58,805 nt of DNA from Aeromicrobium sp. (GTDB lineage: Bacteria > Actinomycetota > Actinomycetes > Propionibacteriales > Nocardioidaceae). The DNA lies in contig JAOPXY010000100.1 of the NCBI GenBank assembly GCA_025964895.1, positions 1 to 58,805 of the forward strand, written 5' to 3'. Both the position numbers and the translations under genes were made by a program. Below the pieces are notes generated by a model. That model did no database searches and had not been told where the DNA came from. It was given only the letters and a program-made list of their open reading frames with translations. Below are positions 1-7,694 of this stretch, piece after piece. Each line of letters begins with the position of its first letter. The stretch's first letter is position 1.

Positions 1-208
1 TCTTGTTCCACGTCGTCACGAACACGTCCTGGGTGGCATCCTCGGCCTCCCGGTCGTCACGCAGCACGCTGTAGGCCTGCCAGTAGACGGGCCGGACGTA
101 CCGGTCGTAGAGCAGCCCGAACGCCAGCCGGTCGCCGGCGGCGGCGCGCGCGAGCAGCTCCCCGTCCCCGGTGACGGGGCCGTCGTGGCCCAGCGTCGGT
201 GATCGCAC
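1..208 (-). CDS. ECF-type RNA polymerase sigma factor, N-terminal part (cut by window edge)
   Basis: Sixty-nine codons are visible, running off the left edge. The reading begins at GTG 208, which has a GGAG Shine-Dalgarno 6 nt upstream. The segment LLARAAAGDRLAFGLLYDRY followed by VYWQAYSVLRDDREAEDATQ and DVFVTTW is sigma-70 region 2, the part that binds core polymerase and the -10 element. The ED-ATQDVF block is typical of ECF sigma factors. Region 4 and any anti-sigma partner lie outside the window. It is divergent from the Flp pilin gene. The regulon cannot be inferred from this fragment. Confidence 0.8.
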   Translation of the reverse strand, partial: MRSPTLGHDGPVTGDGELLARAAAGDRLAFGLLYDRYVRPVYWQAYSVLRDDREAEDATQDVFVTTWNK

Positions 209-363
209 CGGCGGCTCCGATCTGTGCAGCGGCAGCGGGGTGTGCCTTTCACCCACTCATGTCCGGACCGCGCCTACCGTCTCACGGACCGTGCCGCCTA
301 GTCAGCCGTGCGGGGGTGACGTAGTCCTTTGGAGTCATCTTTTCGAACATTGGTTTAATCCCA

Positions 364-394
364 TTGACACGGGACCTAAGTCCCGGTCTATGGT
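364..394 (+). promoter_or_regulatory. Flp pilin promoter with palindromic operator in a 19-bp spacer
   Basis: A perfect -35 hexamer TTGACA (364-369) and a TATGGT -10 (389-394) are separated by 19 bp. The spacer holds the palindrome GGGACCTAAGTCCC (371-384). The palindrome matches the core of the mycobacterial DosR/DevR box (GGGACTWWAGTCCC) at all but one position. A palindrome within a 19-bp spacer is also the layout of MerR-type promoters. The pilin start codon lies 55 nt downstream of the -10. Confidence 0.6.
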
Positions 395-449
395 CCTCTC
401 AGGGAGCAGTCACCGATCCGGTGGCTCGAATCACCAAGGGGAGAAAAAG

Positions 450-641
450 ATGTCGAAGTTCACTTTTGCGCTCGCGTTCATGACCGCCACGCTGGTCCAG
501 GGCAAGGACCGCCGCGAGGAGAAGGGCGCCAGCGCCGTGGAGTACGCGATCCTCGTCGCCGCCATCATCGCGGTCGTCGCCGCGGCTGTCGCCGCCATCG
601 GCACTGACCTGACGGACAAGTTCAGCCGCCTGTTCGACTAG
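450..641 (+). CDS. flp: Flp/Fap-type pilin precursor
   Basis: A 63-residue prepilin and the likely major subunit of the Tad/Flp pilus. An AAGGGGAG Shine-Dalgarno precedes ATG 450. The short N-terminal leader of about 26 residues ends in KG. It is followed by ASAVEYAILVAAIIAVVAAA, the hydrophobic Flp signature with the conserved Glu five residues after the expected prepilin-peptidase cleavage site (after the Gly). A strong hairpin terminator follows, so this gene is probably transcribed more highly than the assembly genes downstream. No prepilin peptidase gene (tadV) is present in the window, so processing must depend on a peptidase encoded elsewhere. Confidence 0.93.
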   Translation: MSKFTFALAFMTATLVQGKDRREEKGASAVEYAILVAAIIAVVAAAVAAIGTDLTDKFSRLFD

Positions 642-662
642 GCCTGAGCGAGCGCAGACCCA

Positions 663-700
663 CCCCTCCGGACCGGCCTCGGGCCGGGCCGGAGGGGTTT
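663..700 (+). terminator. Rho-independent-like terminator after flp
   Basis: Inverted arms CCCCTCCGG (663-671) and CCGGAGGGG (689-697) form a GC-rich hairpin with an inner GGCC pairing, followed by TTT. It lies between the pilin stop and the tadE start. It may attenuate rather than end transcription into the pilus assembly genes. Confidence 0.75.
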
Positions 701-732
701 CGTCCATCACGTGTCGGGGAGGGAGACCCACG

Positions 733-1083
733 GTGAAGCAGGAACGAGGAGCGGCGGCCGTCGAGTTCGCCCTGGTGGTCCCGGTGCTGATGGCCGTCGT
801 GTTCGGCATCGTCGAGGTGGGCACGTTCCACCAGCGTCAGATCCAGCTGAGCAACGGCGCCATGATCGGCGCCCGGTCGATCGCGCACGGGTCGACGGTC
901 GCCACGGCCACGACGATCGCGGCCGATGCGGCCGACGTGGCCTCGTCCGAGGTGACGGTCGGTTCCTGCACCTCGTCCGGTGCGAGCGTCACCGTCACGA
1001 TCACCTCGTCGAAGGCAGCGGTGACGGGCCTGTTCGGAAGCTCCTTCTCGATCTCCGGCAAGGGCGTGGCCAGGTGCGAGTGA
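733..1083 (+). CDS. tadE: TadE-family pseudopilin / pilus assembly protein
   Basis: A 116-residue protein starting at GTG 733, with GGGAG upstream. The N-terminus ERGAAAVEFALVVPVLMAVV is the TadE signature: a Gly, a short spacer, Glu at the equivalent of position 5, and one transmembrane segment (about residues 12-32). The rest is a small extracytoplasmic domain with two cysteines (in GSCTSS and near the C-terminus, ARCE) that could form a disulfide. TadE proteins are minor pseudopilins processed by the prepilin peptidase. Its stop overlaps the next start by four bases (GTGA), implying translational coupling. Confidence 0.85.
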   Translation: MKQERGAAAVEFALVVPVLMAVVFGIVEVGTFHQRQIQLSNGAMIGARSIAHGSTVATATTIAADAADVASSEVTVGSCTSSGASVTVTITSSKAAVTGLFGSSFSISGKGVARCE

Positions 1084-2171
1084 CCGACCCACGTCGCGAC
1101 GAGCAGGGCGCCATCGCCGTCATGGTCGCGCTGCTCATGGTGGTGCTGCTCGGCGTGGCGGCCCTGACGGTCGACTACGGCGCGTACTCGGTGCAGCAGC
1201 GGCGGGTGCAGAACGCCGCCGACGCCCGCGCCCTGGCCATTGCGCAGGAGTGCGCCAAGGCGCCGACCTCGGCGGCGTGCACGACCGGGTCGGCGGGCTC
1301 GACGTACGTCGCCAGCAACGTGGACGCCAAGGCGACCGCCTCCGCGCCGGTCTTCTCGGGCCAGACCGTCACGGTCTCGGTGGATCGTCCGGTCGACATG
1401 GCCTTCGCCCGGCTCGGCAAGCTGATGTCGGACAGTGACGGTGACACGGTGGCAAAGGGCCGGGCCAAGGCCTCGTGGAACAACGTCCCGTCCGTCGTGG
1501 GCGGGGAGTCGTTCCTCCCGATCGGCATCAACGTCTGCACGTTCTCGGCCGCCACGAGCGCCGGGACGTCCTATCCCTCGTCGTCCGTGACGATCCAAGG
1601 CGGTCTGATCTCGGGGCTGCTCAGCACCGTGACGGCGAAGTCATGCGCTCAGCCGGGAGGCGGCACGGCGACCGGCCAGGTCGACCGGTACATCTGGCTG
1701 ACCGGCCTCCTCGGCTTCCTGGACGTGATGGACTTCGGCGCCTGCAACTACCGGACGGGTCCGCTGACGACGAACTTCGCGGTGAGCACCGTCAACAGCC
1801 TGCTGGGCGTGCCGTTGGGGTGCACCGGCAAGGTCTCCAAGCTGAAGGTCGGCGACGTGCTGGCGATGCCGATCTACAAGGCGACGGGCGTCCAGGTGAG
1901 CGCGCTCAACACCGTGAACCTGAGCCTGGACTTCGACGCGCAGGTCATCGGCTACGCCGCGTTCCAGGTCGAGGGGTGGAAGTTCGGGCTCTTCGGGTCC
2001 GCCCAGTCCAGTCCCGCTCCGTGCAGCGGCATCCTGAACCTCGACTACTGCCTCAAGGGCAAGTTCATCCGGTCCACCGACAACAAGGCAGCACTGGCGT
2101 ACGCCAAGAAGGGCGGGATCAACCTCGATCTCGGCCTGGCCACGATCAAGATCGAGGACCTCCCCCAATGA
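1080..2171 (+). CDS. tadG: TadG-like pilus assembly protein
   Basis: A 363-residue protein starting at GTG 1080 inside the tadE stop. The N-terminus DEQGAIAVMVALLMVVLLGV is the TadE/G-like segment, and RRVQNAADARALAIAQ follows as in the TadG N-terminal region. The remaining roughly 300 residues form a Thr/Ser-rich extracellular region with scattered cysteines (VCTFS, KSCAQ, GACNY, LGCTG, APCSG, DYCLKG). No von Willebrand domain is evident, unlike some long TadG proteins. The role, anchoring or stabilising the pilus at the envelope, is inferred from family and operon position. Confidence 0.8.
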   Translation: MTDPRRDEQGAIAVMVALLMVVLLGVAALTVDYGAYSVQQRRVQNAADARALAIAQECAKAPTSAACTTGSAGSTYVASNVDAKATASAPVFSGQTVTVSVDRPVDMAFARLGKLMSDSDGDTVAKGRAKASWNNVPSVVGGESFLPIGINVCTFSAATSAGTSYPSSSVTIQGGLISGLLSTVTAKSCAQPGGGTATGQVDRYIWLTGLLGFLDVMDFGACNYRTGPLTTNFAVSTVNSLLGVPLGCTGKVSKLKVGDVLAMPIYKATGVQVSALNTVNLSLDFDAQVIGYAAFQVEGWKFGLFGSAQSSPAPCSGILNLDYCLKGKFIRSTDNKAALAYAKKGGINLDLGLATIKIEDLPQ

Positions 2172-2202
2172 ACAAGAGGATCGCGTGAACAAGAGGATCG
2201 CG
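2169..2202 (+). repeat. 17-bp tandem duplication across the cpaB start
   Basis: The 17-mer TGAACAAGAGGATCGCG occurs twice in tandem (2169-2185 and 2186-2202). The first copy gives ATG 2168, which runs only six codons before a stop. The second gives GTG 2185, the start of the long frame. The duplication places AAGAGG 5 nt before GTG 2185, so one copy supplies the ribosome binding site of the other. Confidence 0.9.
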
Positions 2203-2868
2203 GCGGTCGTCGCCACCATCGTGCTGGCCATCGCCGGCGTCACCGCCCTGCTGCTGCACGCCAGCAAGGCGGAGGAACGGGCCTTCGACGGCGCCGAGAT
2301 GGTCGAGGTGCTCCGCGTCGACAAGGACGTCGCTGCCGGGGCCTCGGCGGCGGACGTCGAGGGTGCGGTGGAGCGGGTGGAGCTCCCGGCCGCGGCGGTC
2401 CCTGACGGGGCGCTCGCCAGCCTCGACGGTGTCGCCGACCAGGTGACGGTGGTCGTCCTCGTGCCGGGCGACCTGCTGGTGCCGGCGAAGTTCGGCGAGC
2501 CTAGCGGCGCCAAGAAGGGTGAGCTGCCGGAGGGACTGCAGAGGATCTCGGTGCAGGTCCTGCCGGCCCCCGGTGCCGCGGGGAAGCTGGCCCAGGGAGA
2601 CCTGGCCGGCATCCTCGCGAGCTACGGGAGCGCGCCGGAGGGCAGGACGGGATTCATCGCCGATCAGGTGCTGGTGCTCGACGTCGACAAGGGCGTGCTC
2701 GAGGGCGGCGGCGGTGACGGCCTGCTCGTGACCCTGGCCGTCGACGGCGCCACCGCGGCGAAGATCAGCAATGCGGCGACCTTCGGCACGCTGTGGCTGA
2801 CCGAGCAGGACGAACGGACGAAGGCGGCCTCCAAGGGCACCGTCGAGTCCAAGAACGTCTTCGGATGA
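2185..2868 (+). CDS. cpaB: CpaB/RcpC-like Flp pilus assembly protein (SAF domain)
   Basis: A 227-residue protein with an N-terminal membrane anchor (about residues 5-25, AAVVATIVLAIAGVTALLL). A SAF-like region follows, with VLRVDKDVAAGASAADVEGA and the later PGDLLVPAKF. CpaB/RcpC proteins act in the periplasm or cell wall during Flp pilus assembly. The start chosen is GTG 2185, because the upstream ATG is frame-shifted by the tandem duplication. The stop overlaps the tadZ start (ATGA). Sequence similarity is modest; position between tadG and tadZ supports the call. Confidence 0.75.
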   Translation: MNKRIAAVVATIVLAIAGVTALLLHASKAEERAFDGAEMVEVLRVDKDVAAGASAADVEGAVERVELPAAAVPDGALASLDGVADQVTVVVLVPGDLLVPAKFGEPSGAKKGELPEGLQRISVQVLPAPGAAGKLAQGDLAGILASYGSAPEGRTGFIADQVLVLDVDKGVLEGGGGDGLLVTLAVDGATAAKISNAATFGTLWLTEQDERTKAASKGTVESKNVFG

Positions 2869-4037
2869 GCCGGCTGACGCTCGTGTGCGTCGAGGAGTCC
2901 CTGGCGGCCGGCATCGAGGCCCTGCCAGGACACGTGGTGGTCCGCCTGGGCAGCGATGACCTCGGCGGGCTCGCCGGGATCCTCTCGTCCGCGGACTCGC
3001 CGGACGTGCTGGTGCTGGGCGAGGAGCTGCCCCTGGAGAGCTCCCTGCACTTCTCTGCGTCCGTGTCCGAGCACCACCCGGAGGTGGAGGTCGTCCTGGT
3101 GCGCGACGTCACCGGTGACCTGCCGCTGCGAGCCCTGCGTGCCGGGGTGCGCGACATCGTGCCGCCCGCCGCCGACGCCGAGATGCTCGGCGAGGCCTTC
3201 AGCCGGCCCAACCGCCTCCCGCGGCGCACCACGGGCGAGAGCGCCCTCCCGCAGACGGCGCCGGGACCCGTCCACGACGGCCGCGTCGTCGTCGTGACGT
3301 CGCCGAAGGGTGGCGTGGGCAAGACGACCGTCGCCACGAACCTCGCCCTGGCCTTCGGCAAGGACAACCCCGGAGACGTCGTGCTGGTGGACCTTGACCT
3401 GCAGTTCGGGGACGTCGACACGATGCTCGACATCCGGCCGCACCACACGATCGCGGACGTCTTCGACGGGTCCGGTGCCTTCGACGCACTCGTGATGCGC
3501 ACCTACCTGACGGTCCACGACTCGGGCATCAGCGTCCTGTGCGGTGCTCCCTCGCCCGACGTGGCCGACCGGATCAGCGGTCCGGACGTCGGCAAGCTCA
3601 TCGACGAGCTCTCGCGCCAGTTCCGCCACGTCGTCGTCGACACGTCGGCCGGGATCACCGAGTGGACGCTAGCCGCGCTGGAGCAGGCCTCGAACCTGGT
3701 CCTGCTGTCGAGCATGGACGTCGCGTGCATTCGGGGCATGCGCAAGGAGATCGACGTGCTGGCCGAGCTGGGGCTCATGCCGCAGGCACGGACCGTGGTG
3801 CTGAACATGGCGGACCGGCAATCCGGCATGAAGGTCAAGGACGTGGAGAACGTCATCGGCGTCCCGGTCGACAACGTCCTGCCGAGGGCCCGTGAGGTGC
3901 ACCTCGCGGGCAACCACGGGGCACCCATGGTCCTCAGTCGCCGGAAGTCCTCGTTCAGCAAGGGCATCCGGCACCTCGCCGAGGCGATCCAGGCGCAGGA
4001 GCACGTGCGCCATCATCGCCGCGTGGAGCTCGCATGA
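2865..4037 (+). CDS. tadZ: TadZ/CpaE-like pilus-localising ATPase
   Basis: A 390-residue cytoplasmic protein. Residues 1-120 resemble an atypical receiver domain (VLVLGEELPLE, ALRAGVRDIVPP). Residues 138-390 form a ParA/MinD-type ATPase with deviant Walker A SPKGGVGKTT (146-155), VVLVDLDLQFGDVDTML (switch/Walker B region) and VVVDTSAGI. TadZ proteins mark the pole or site where the Tad machine assembles. ATG 2865 overlaps the cpaB stop, and its own stop overlaps tadA (ATGA), giving a tightly coupled set. Confidence 0.9.
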   Translation: MSRLTLVCVEESLAAGIEALPGHVVVRLGSDDLGGLAGILSSADSPDVLVLGEELPLESSLHFSASVSEHHPEVEVVLVRDVTGDLPLRALRAGVRDIVPPAADAEMLGEAFSRPNRLPRRTTGESALPQTAPGPVHDGRVVVVTSPKGGVGKTTVATNLALAFGKDNPGDVVLVDLDLQFGDVDTMLDIRPHHTIADVFDGSGAFDALVMRTYLTVHDSGISVLCGAPSPDVADRISGPDVGKLIDELSRQFRHVVVDTSAGITEWTLAALEQASNLVLLSSMDVACIRGMRKEIDVLAELGLMPQARTVVLNMADRQSGMKVKDVENVIGVPVDNVLPRAREVHLAGNHGAPMVLSRRKSSFSKGIRHLAEAIQAQEHVRHHRRVELA

Positions 4038-5419
4038 GCAGCCTCAGCGACCGCCTCGCGGCGCTGCGCGAGCAGGTGGACGTGGCCGACGTCGTGACGG
4101 CCACGCAGCCGCAGGCACCGGAGGACGACGTCACGCTGCGGCGCCAGAACGATGCTTTGTCGGGCCTGAAACGACGGGTGACCGACGAGCTGTTCGCACG
4201 GCTCGGCGCCCGCGTCTCCGACTCGTCACTGACCGACGACCAGCTGAGCTCGTTCGTCCGGACCGAGCTCGGCGTGATCCTCGAGCAGGAGCAGACCGTC
4301 CTCAGCGCCGATGAGAAGAAGCGCGTCATCCGCTCGATCGAGGACGACGCCCTTGGACTCGGCCCCATTCAGCAGCTCCTCGACGACGAGTCGATCAGCG
4401 AGATCATGGTCAACGCGTACGACCAGATCTACGTCGAGCGGGGCGGTCGCCTGGTCCCCAGTCCCCGGGTCTTCACGAGCGAGGAGCACCTGCGCATGGT
4501 GATCGAACGCATCGTGGCCCGCGTCGGCCGCCGGATCGACGAGTCGTCGCCGCTGGTCGACGCCCGGCTCGTGGACGGGTCCCGCGTCAACGCCGTCATC
4601 CCGCCGCTGGCGGTCAACGGTTCGTCGCTGACGATCCGCAAGTTCTCCACCAAGCCGCTCACCGTGAAGGACCTGGTCGGGCTGGGGACGATGTCCGCGG
4701 ACGTGGCCGACGTGCTGCGGGCCTGCGTCGAGGGCCGACTCAACATCCTCGTGTCGGGAGGCACGGGCACGGGCAAGACGACGCTGCTGAACGTCCTGTC
4801 GTCCTTCATCCCCGCGACCGAACGGATCGTGACGATCGAGGACGCCGTCGAGCTGCAGCTGCAGCAGCGCCACGTCGTCCGGCTGGAGAGCCGCCCGCCC
4901 AATGTGGAGGGCCGCGGCGAGGTCACGATCCGCGATCTCGTGCGCAACTCGTTGCGCATGCGGCCGGACCGTATTGTGGTCGGTGAGTGCCGCGGCGGCG
5001 AGGCGCTCGACATGCTGCAGGCGATGAACACCGGCCACGACGGATCCATCTCGACGCTGCACGCCAACTCTCCGCGCGACGCCCTGGCCCGTCTCGAGAC
5101 GCTCGTGCTGATGGCCGGGATGGACCTGCCGCTGCGTGCCATCCGCGAGCAGGCCGCGTCCGCGGTCGACCTGCTGGTGCAGATCTCCCGCCTCCGCGAC
5201 GGCACGCGCCGGATCACCAGCGTCACCGAGGTCCAGGGGCTGGAGGGCGACACCATCGTGCTGCAGGACGTCTTCGCCTTCGATCACGCGGCGGGCGTGG
5301 ATGCTCACGGCGCCGTGCTCGGCTCGCTGCGATCGACGGGGCTCCGGCCGCGATTCACCGAGCGGCTCGACGACTTCGGAGTTGCCTACTCGCGCGACGC
5401 GTTCAGCGGGCGGCGGTGA
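4034..5419 (+). CDS. tadA: TadA/CpaF type II/IV secretion-family ATPase
   Basis: A 461-residue hexameric ATPase that powers Flp pilus extension, and in some systems retraction. An N-terminal helical region (1-100) is followed by GLGPIQQLLDDESISEIMVN, typical of CpaF. Walker A is GGTGTGKTT (242-250), the Asp box includes VTIEDAVELQL, and Walker B/His-box region is RIVVGECRGGEALDMLQAMN followed by TGHDGSISTLHANS. All nucleotide-binding motifs look intact. ATG 4034 overlaps the tadZ stop. Confidence 0.95.
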   Translation: MSSLSDRLAALREQVDVADVVTATQPQAPEDDVTLRRQNDALSGLKRRVTDELFARLGARVSDSSLTDDQLSSFVRTELGVILEQEQTVLSADEKKRVIRSIEDDALGLGPIQQLLDDESISEIMVNAYDQIYVERGGRLVPSPRVFTSEEHLRMVIERIVARVGRRIDESSPLVDARLVDGSRVNAVIPPLAVNGSSLTIRKFSTKPLTVKDLVGLGTMSADVADVLRACVEGRLNILVSGGTGTGKTTLLNVLSSFIPATERIVTIEDAVELQLQQRHVVRLESRPPNVEGRGEVTIRDLVRNSLRMRPDRIVVGECRGGEALDMLQAMNTGHDGSISTLHANSPRDALARLETLVLMAGMDLPLRAIREQAASAVDLLVQISRLRDGTRRITSVTEVQGLEGDTIVLQDVFAFDHAAGVDAHGAVLGSLRSTGLRPRFTERLDDFGVAYSRDAFSGRR

Positions 5420-5423
5420 CCTG

Positions 5424-6350
5424 ATGCTGGCGCTCGGTCTGCTCCTGGTCGTCCTGTCGGTCGGCTCCCTCGCCTACCTGCTGCTCGTGGAGCCGCGGGT
5501 CGCCGTCGAACGACGCTCGATCGGGCCGGTGACGCGGCGGGGATCGATGGAAGCGGTGTCGGACCGTCTGGTCTCGGCGGTCGACGTGGTGCTGAGGAGG
5601 CGCGGGTGGGTGCCGTTCACGGCTGCCGAGCTCGAGCTGTCCGGTGTGGCGGCGTCCGTCGCGGCGGTCGTGACCGCCGTCCTGGTGCTCGGCGCCAGCC
5701 TGTGCGCGGCCACGACCCTGCTGACCGGGAACGTCCTGCTGGGCCTGTTCGCCGCTGCCGCCGTGCCGGCCGCCGCAAAGCTCGCGCTGGTCGTGAAGGG
5801 GTCGCGCAGGCGCGCGGACTTCGCCGGTCAGCTCCAGGACAGTCTCCAGCTCATCGCCGCCGCTCTGCGGGCAGGCCAGAGCCTCGCGCGTGCCCTGGAC
5901 TCGGTGTCGCGCGAGGCGCCCACCCCCATGTCGTCGGAGATGGCGCGGGTTGTCAACGAGAACCGCTTGGGCCGCGACATCGTCGTGGCGATGCACGGGA
6001 CCGCCGACCGGATGCAGAACGAGGACTTCCGCTGGATCGCCGACGCCGTGTCCATCCAGCGGCAGAGCGGCGGCAACCTCAACGAGGTGCTCGACCGGGT
6101 CAGCGAGACCCTTCGTGAGCGGGCGGCCATCCGCGAGAAGGTCAAGTCGCTGGCGGCCGAGGGTGTCTACTCGGCCCTCATCATCATGGCCCTCCCGATC
6201 TTCGTGATGCTCGTCTACGTGGCCACGAACCGGACGTATGCGGCGATCCTGTTCACGACCAGGACCGGCCTCATCGCGTTGGGCCTCGGCCTCGTGATGT
6301 ACGTGATCGGCGGGCTGTGGATGCGGTCCATCGTGAAGGTGAAGGTCTGA
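5424..6350 (+). CDS. tadB: TadB-like type II secretion F-family inner-membrane protein
   Basis: A 308-residue membrane platform protein. It has an N-terminal transmembrane segment (about 1-20), a pair around residues 75-120, and two C-terminal segments (about 255-300). Between them lies the T2SSF domain QLQDSLQLIAAALRAGQSLA, with SIQRQSGGNLNEVLDRVSET, the family signature. It should interact with TadA and TadC at the inner membrane. ATG 5424 is the only start in this frame near the tadA stop, 4 nt away. The Shine-Dalgarno is weak, so translation is probably coupled. Confidence 0.9.
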   Translation: MLALGLLLVVLSVGSLAYLLLVEPRVAVERRSIGPVTRRGSMEAVSDRLVSAVDVVLRRRGWVPFTAAELELSGVAASVAAVVTAVLVLGASLCAATTLLTGNVLLGLFAAAAVPAAAKLALVVKGSRRRADFAGQLQDSLQLIAAALRAGQSLARALDSVSREAPTPMSSEMARVVNENRLGRDIVVAMHGTADRMQNEDFRWIADAVSIQRQSGGNLNEVLDRVSETLRERAAIREKVKSLAAEGVYSALIIMALPIFVMLVYVATNRTYAAILFTTRTGLIALGLGLVMYVIGGLWMRSIVKVKV

Positions 6351-6352
6351 TC

Positions 6353-7237
6353 ATGGATGGCTTCCTCGTGCTCGGCATCCTGCTTCTCGTCGCGGCCGCG
6401 GTCGCGGCCCTGTTCGCGAGCGGTGTTGTCGGCATCTCCGACGCCGGTGTCCGTCAGCGCCTGGGTGGCCGGCCCGCCGTCGAGGACGAGCCGGCCCAGC
6501 TGCGGACCGTCGCCGAGTCGGACGCGGCGGGGTGGGTGCGCCGCATCGTCTCGCCCTCGGCGCTCGCGACGGTCGAGCGGGACGTCCAGCTCGCCGGGCG
6601 ACCCGAGGGCTTCACCGTCGCCAGGATCCTCGTCCTCAAGACCGTGGTGCCCGTCGTCGTCATCCTTCTCGGCGTCCTGACGGCCGCGAGCAAGGGCATC
6701 ACCCCCTTCGGACTCATCCTGTGGTTCATCCTCGTGGCCGGCGCGTACGTGCTGCCGGGCGTGCTGATCGGCATGCGGGCGACCGCGCGGCAGGACGCGA
6801 TCGACCTGTCGCTGCCGGACGTGCTCGACCAGCTGACGATCTCGATCGACGCTGGACTGTCGCTCGAGACCGCGATCTCGAGGACGAGCGAGCGACTGAC
6901 GGGACCGCTGGCCGACGAGCTGCGGCGCACCATGCAGGACGTCCAGCTCGGCATGACCCGGCACGACGCGTACGTCGCCCTGGGACGCCGCAACGACTCG
7001 GAGAACCTACGCCGGTTCGTGCGCAGCATGACCCAGGCGCAGGAGTTCGGCGTCCCGGTGTCGCAGGTCGTCCGGCAGCAGTCCGCCGAGCTGCGTCAGC
7101 GCAGGCAGCTGGTGGCGGAGGCCCGCGCGAGCAAGGTGCCCGTCAAGCTCCTGTTCCCGATGATGGTGTGCATCTTCCCGGTGCTGTTCATCGTCGCCCT
7201 GACCCCGCCGATCGTGAACGCCGCCGCGAACTGGTAG
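6353..7237 (+). CDS. tadC: TadC-like type II secretion F-family inner-membrane protein
   Basis: A 294-residue partner of TadB. It has an N-terminal transmembrane segment (about 3-24), two hydrophobic segments near residues 95-140 and one at the C-terminus (VKLLFPMMVCIFPVLFIVAL). The T2SSF core reads DVLDQLTISIDAGLSLETAI, with RNDSENLRRFVRSMTQAQEF further on. ATG 6353 lies 3 nt after the tadB stop. It is the last gene of the pilus operon and is convergent with the DUF2149-like gene, with only 13 bases between the stops and no clear terminator. Confidence 0.9.
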   Translation: MDGFLVLGILLLVAAAVAALFASGVVGISDAGVRQRLGGRPAVEDEPAQLRTVAESDAAGWVRRIVSPSALATVERDVQLAGRPEGFTVARILVLKTVVPVVVILLGVLTAASKGITPFGLILWFILVAGAYVLPGVLIGMRATARQDAIDLSLPDVLDQLTISIDAGLSLETAISRTSERLTGPLADELRRTMQDVQLGMTRHDAYVALGRRNDSENLRRFVRSMTQAQEFGVPVSQVVRQQSAELRQRRQLVAEARASKVPVKLLFPMMVCIFPVLFIVALTPPIVNAAANW

Positions 7238-7250
7238 GCGGCGTCTGGGC

Positions 7251-7694
7251 TCAGCCTCCGAAGGGGTCCTGCTCCAGGCCGGTGTCGGACCCCGGGTCCA
7301 GTGACTCCGGATCCAGCGACTCGGGGTCGGTCGTGCCCGGGTCGGTGCTCGCGTCCGGGTCGACCGGCGCCGTGGTGCCGTTGTCGGTGACGTAGACGAG
7401 GCGGCCGTCGGCGAGGCGGTAGACCGTGCCGACAGGGGTCCCGCGGCCGGCGGTCTTGACGCCCTCGCTCGGTACGGGCTGGGGGGTCTGACCCGGCTGC
7501 AGGGGGATCTCCGAGAGTGTCGGCTTCACGAGGCCGCCGTCGTTGACGGCGTCGGTCAGCCCGAGCGACGACAGGGCCGCGATGAGGAATCCGACCGCGA
7601 GCACGATGCCGATGTCGAACATGTTCACCAGGCCGTCGAGCGGATCGCCGGCCCGGTCCTGGTGGACGCGTGCGCGCGGGGTGACCTTGATCAT
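7251..7694 (-). CDS. DUF2149-like small membrane protein (ExbD-like partner)
   Basis: A 147-residue protein. Residues 17-41 contain DPLDGLVNMFDIGIVLAVGF and LIAALSSLGL, one transmembrane segment just after a DPLDG-x-N-x-FD motif, as I recall for DUF2149 proteins next to MotA/TolQ/ExbB channels. The extracytoplasmic part includes GTVYRLADGRLVYVTDN and a tail of DPES/DPG repeats rich in Asp, Pro, Ser and Thr. ATG 7694 overlaps the stop of the TolQ-like gene (ATGA). By analogy with ExbD or TolR it may form the proton-channel rod, but this is inference. Confidence 0.7.
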   Translation of the reverse strand: MIKVTPRARVHQDRAGDPLDGLVNMFDIGIVLAVGFLIAALSSLGLTDAVNDGGLVKPTLSEIPLQPGQTPQPVPSEGVKTAGRGTPVGTVYRLADGRLVYVTDNGTTAPVDPDASTDPGTTDPESLDPESLDPGSDTGLEQDPFGG

